DNA from: Acidimicrobiia bacterium
GTDB taxonomy: Bacteria > Actinomycetota > Acidimicrobiia > IMCC26256
DNA length: 15,753 bases
Direction: 5' to 3'
Assembly: GCA_023262065.1 (NCBI GenBank)
Contig: JALRDW010000188.1
Span: 1 to 15,753 of the forward strand
Shown here: piece after piece, positions 15,316-15,753 of the stretch
Layout of the letters: each line of letters opens with the position of its first letter
Numbering within the stretch: the first letter of the stretch is position 1
Position numbers and translations under genes: made by a program
Notes under the pieces: generated by a model
What the model saw: the letters and a program-made list of their open reading frames with translations, nothing else
Told to the model about the DNA's origin: nothing
Database searches by the model: none

Positions 15316-15705
15316 ATGACGCTCGGCGCATGGCAGGTCGGTGAGGTCGTCCTCACGATGCTCTGGTTCACCTGCTTCTTCATCTGGATCTGGCTGTTCA
15401 TCTCCGTCGCGATGGACATCTTCCGCAGCCACGACATGGGCGGCGTGGCCAAGGCGCTCTGGATCGTGTTCGTGATCTTCCTGCCGCTGCTCGGGGTGCT
15501 CGTGTACCTCATCGCCCGCGGCGGCAAGATGGCCCAGCACAACATCGAGGCGGCCAAGGCCCAGGACGCCGCGATGAAGGACTACATCCGTCAGGCCGCC
15601 GGTGGCAGCACCGCCGACGAGCTCGAGCGGCTCGCCGGCCTCAAGGACAAGGGCGTCATCACCCAGGCCGAGTTCGACGCCCAGAAGGCCAAGCTGCTCG
15701 GCTGA
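15316..15705 (+). CDS. Two-TM SHOCT domain protein
   Basis: Small membrane protein of 129 residues. Two hydrophobic segments (about 10-32 and 45-66) resemble the PLDc_N-type hairpin and are joined by DIFRSHDMGGVAKALW. A charged helix (about 70-95) leads to a C-terminal SHOCT motif at about 99-128: ADELERLAGLKDKGVITQAEF then AKLLG, the short domain found at protein ends in many bacteria and thought to mediate oligomerisation. AAAGGCGAGG a few bases before ATG 15316 supports the start. Function is unknown. It stands alone after the glycosidase terminator, with about 120 bases of upstream sequence in which I see no clear promoter. Confidence 0.88.
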   Translation: MTLGAWQVGEVVLTMLWFTCFFIWIWLFISVAMDIFRSHDMGGVAKALWIVFVIFLPLLGVLVYLIARGGKMAQHNIEAAKAQDAAMKDYIRQAAGGSTADELERLAGLKDKGVITQAEFDAQKAKLLG

Positions 15706-15753
15706 TCCACCCACCGCACGGTCGACCGAGGCTGAAGAGCGGGTGAAGACGCC

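Noticed and set aside
15706..15753. Start of another gene at the right edge
   Set aside because: Only 48 bases remain; no start codon with a convincing ribosome-binding site or coding pattern could be supported.

Overview
The window is a high-GC (roughly 70%) actinobacterial segment. Codon use is strongly G/C-ending, the lipoproteins are Gram-positive in style, start codons are often GTG, and there are Thr/Pro linkers built from ACC/ACG codons. The linker style, the Calx-beta use and the general gene content make me lean towards class Acidimicrobiia. That is inference; no rRNA or marker gene is present.

Positions 1-6695 (minus strand) read as one operon: a four-cysteine lipoprotein of unknown function, a large periplasmic-adaptor-like lipoprotein, a MacB-type ATPase, a MacB/FtsX-type permease, and an OafA-type acyltransferase that runs off the left edge. 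Adaptor to ATPase, ATPase to permease, and permease to acyltransferase each join by the same four-base GTGA stop/start overlap. The adaptor is unusual. Between the two halves of its lipoyl-like domain it carries a peptidoglycan-binding module and two to three Calx-beta domains, where Gram-negative MacA has a coiled-coil hairpin. At the extreme left edge (about 1-122) the acyltransferase frame changes abruptly into an internal piece of glucose-1-phosphate thymidylyltransferase (RmlA). The switch occurs at the shared tetrapeptide RPDG. It is either an assembly chimera or a real recombination junction.

Positions 6859-11644 (minus strand) hold a complete branched-chain-amino-acid-type ABC importer in the order livG-livF-livH-livM-livK (substrate-binding lipoprotein). 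The genes are tightly coupled. The cluster ends at a strong hairpin at 6797-6834 and starts at what looks like a leaderless promoter just before the livG GTG.

Positions 11724-12275 (minus) encode an AMIN-like-domain lipoprotein. It is divergent from a formylglycine-generating enzyme (12350-13327, plus) that keeps the catalytic cysteine pair, but no sulfatase lies in the window. A 235-bp interval with a perfect 14-bp palindrome nested in a 9-bp inverted repeat precedes a secreted clan GH-A glycoside-hydrolase-like protein (13563-15128, plus), which ends at a 14-bp perfect hairpin. A small two-TM SHOCT-domain protein (15316-15705, plus) follows. The last 48 bases hold nothing I can identify.

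Almost all products are envelope proteins or enzymes acting outside the cytoplasm: export and surface modification on the left, solute uptake in the middle, secreted sugar hydrolysis and protein maturation on the right. No rRNA, tRNA, CRISPR, insertion sequence or phage gene was seen.
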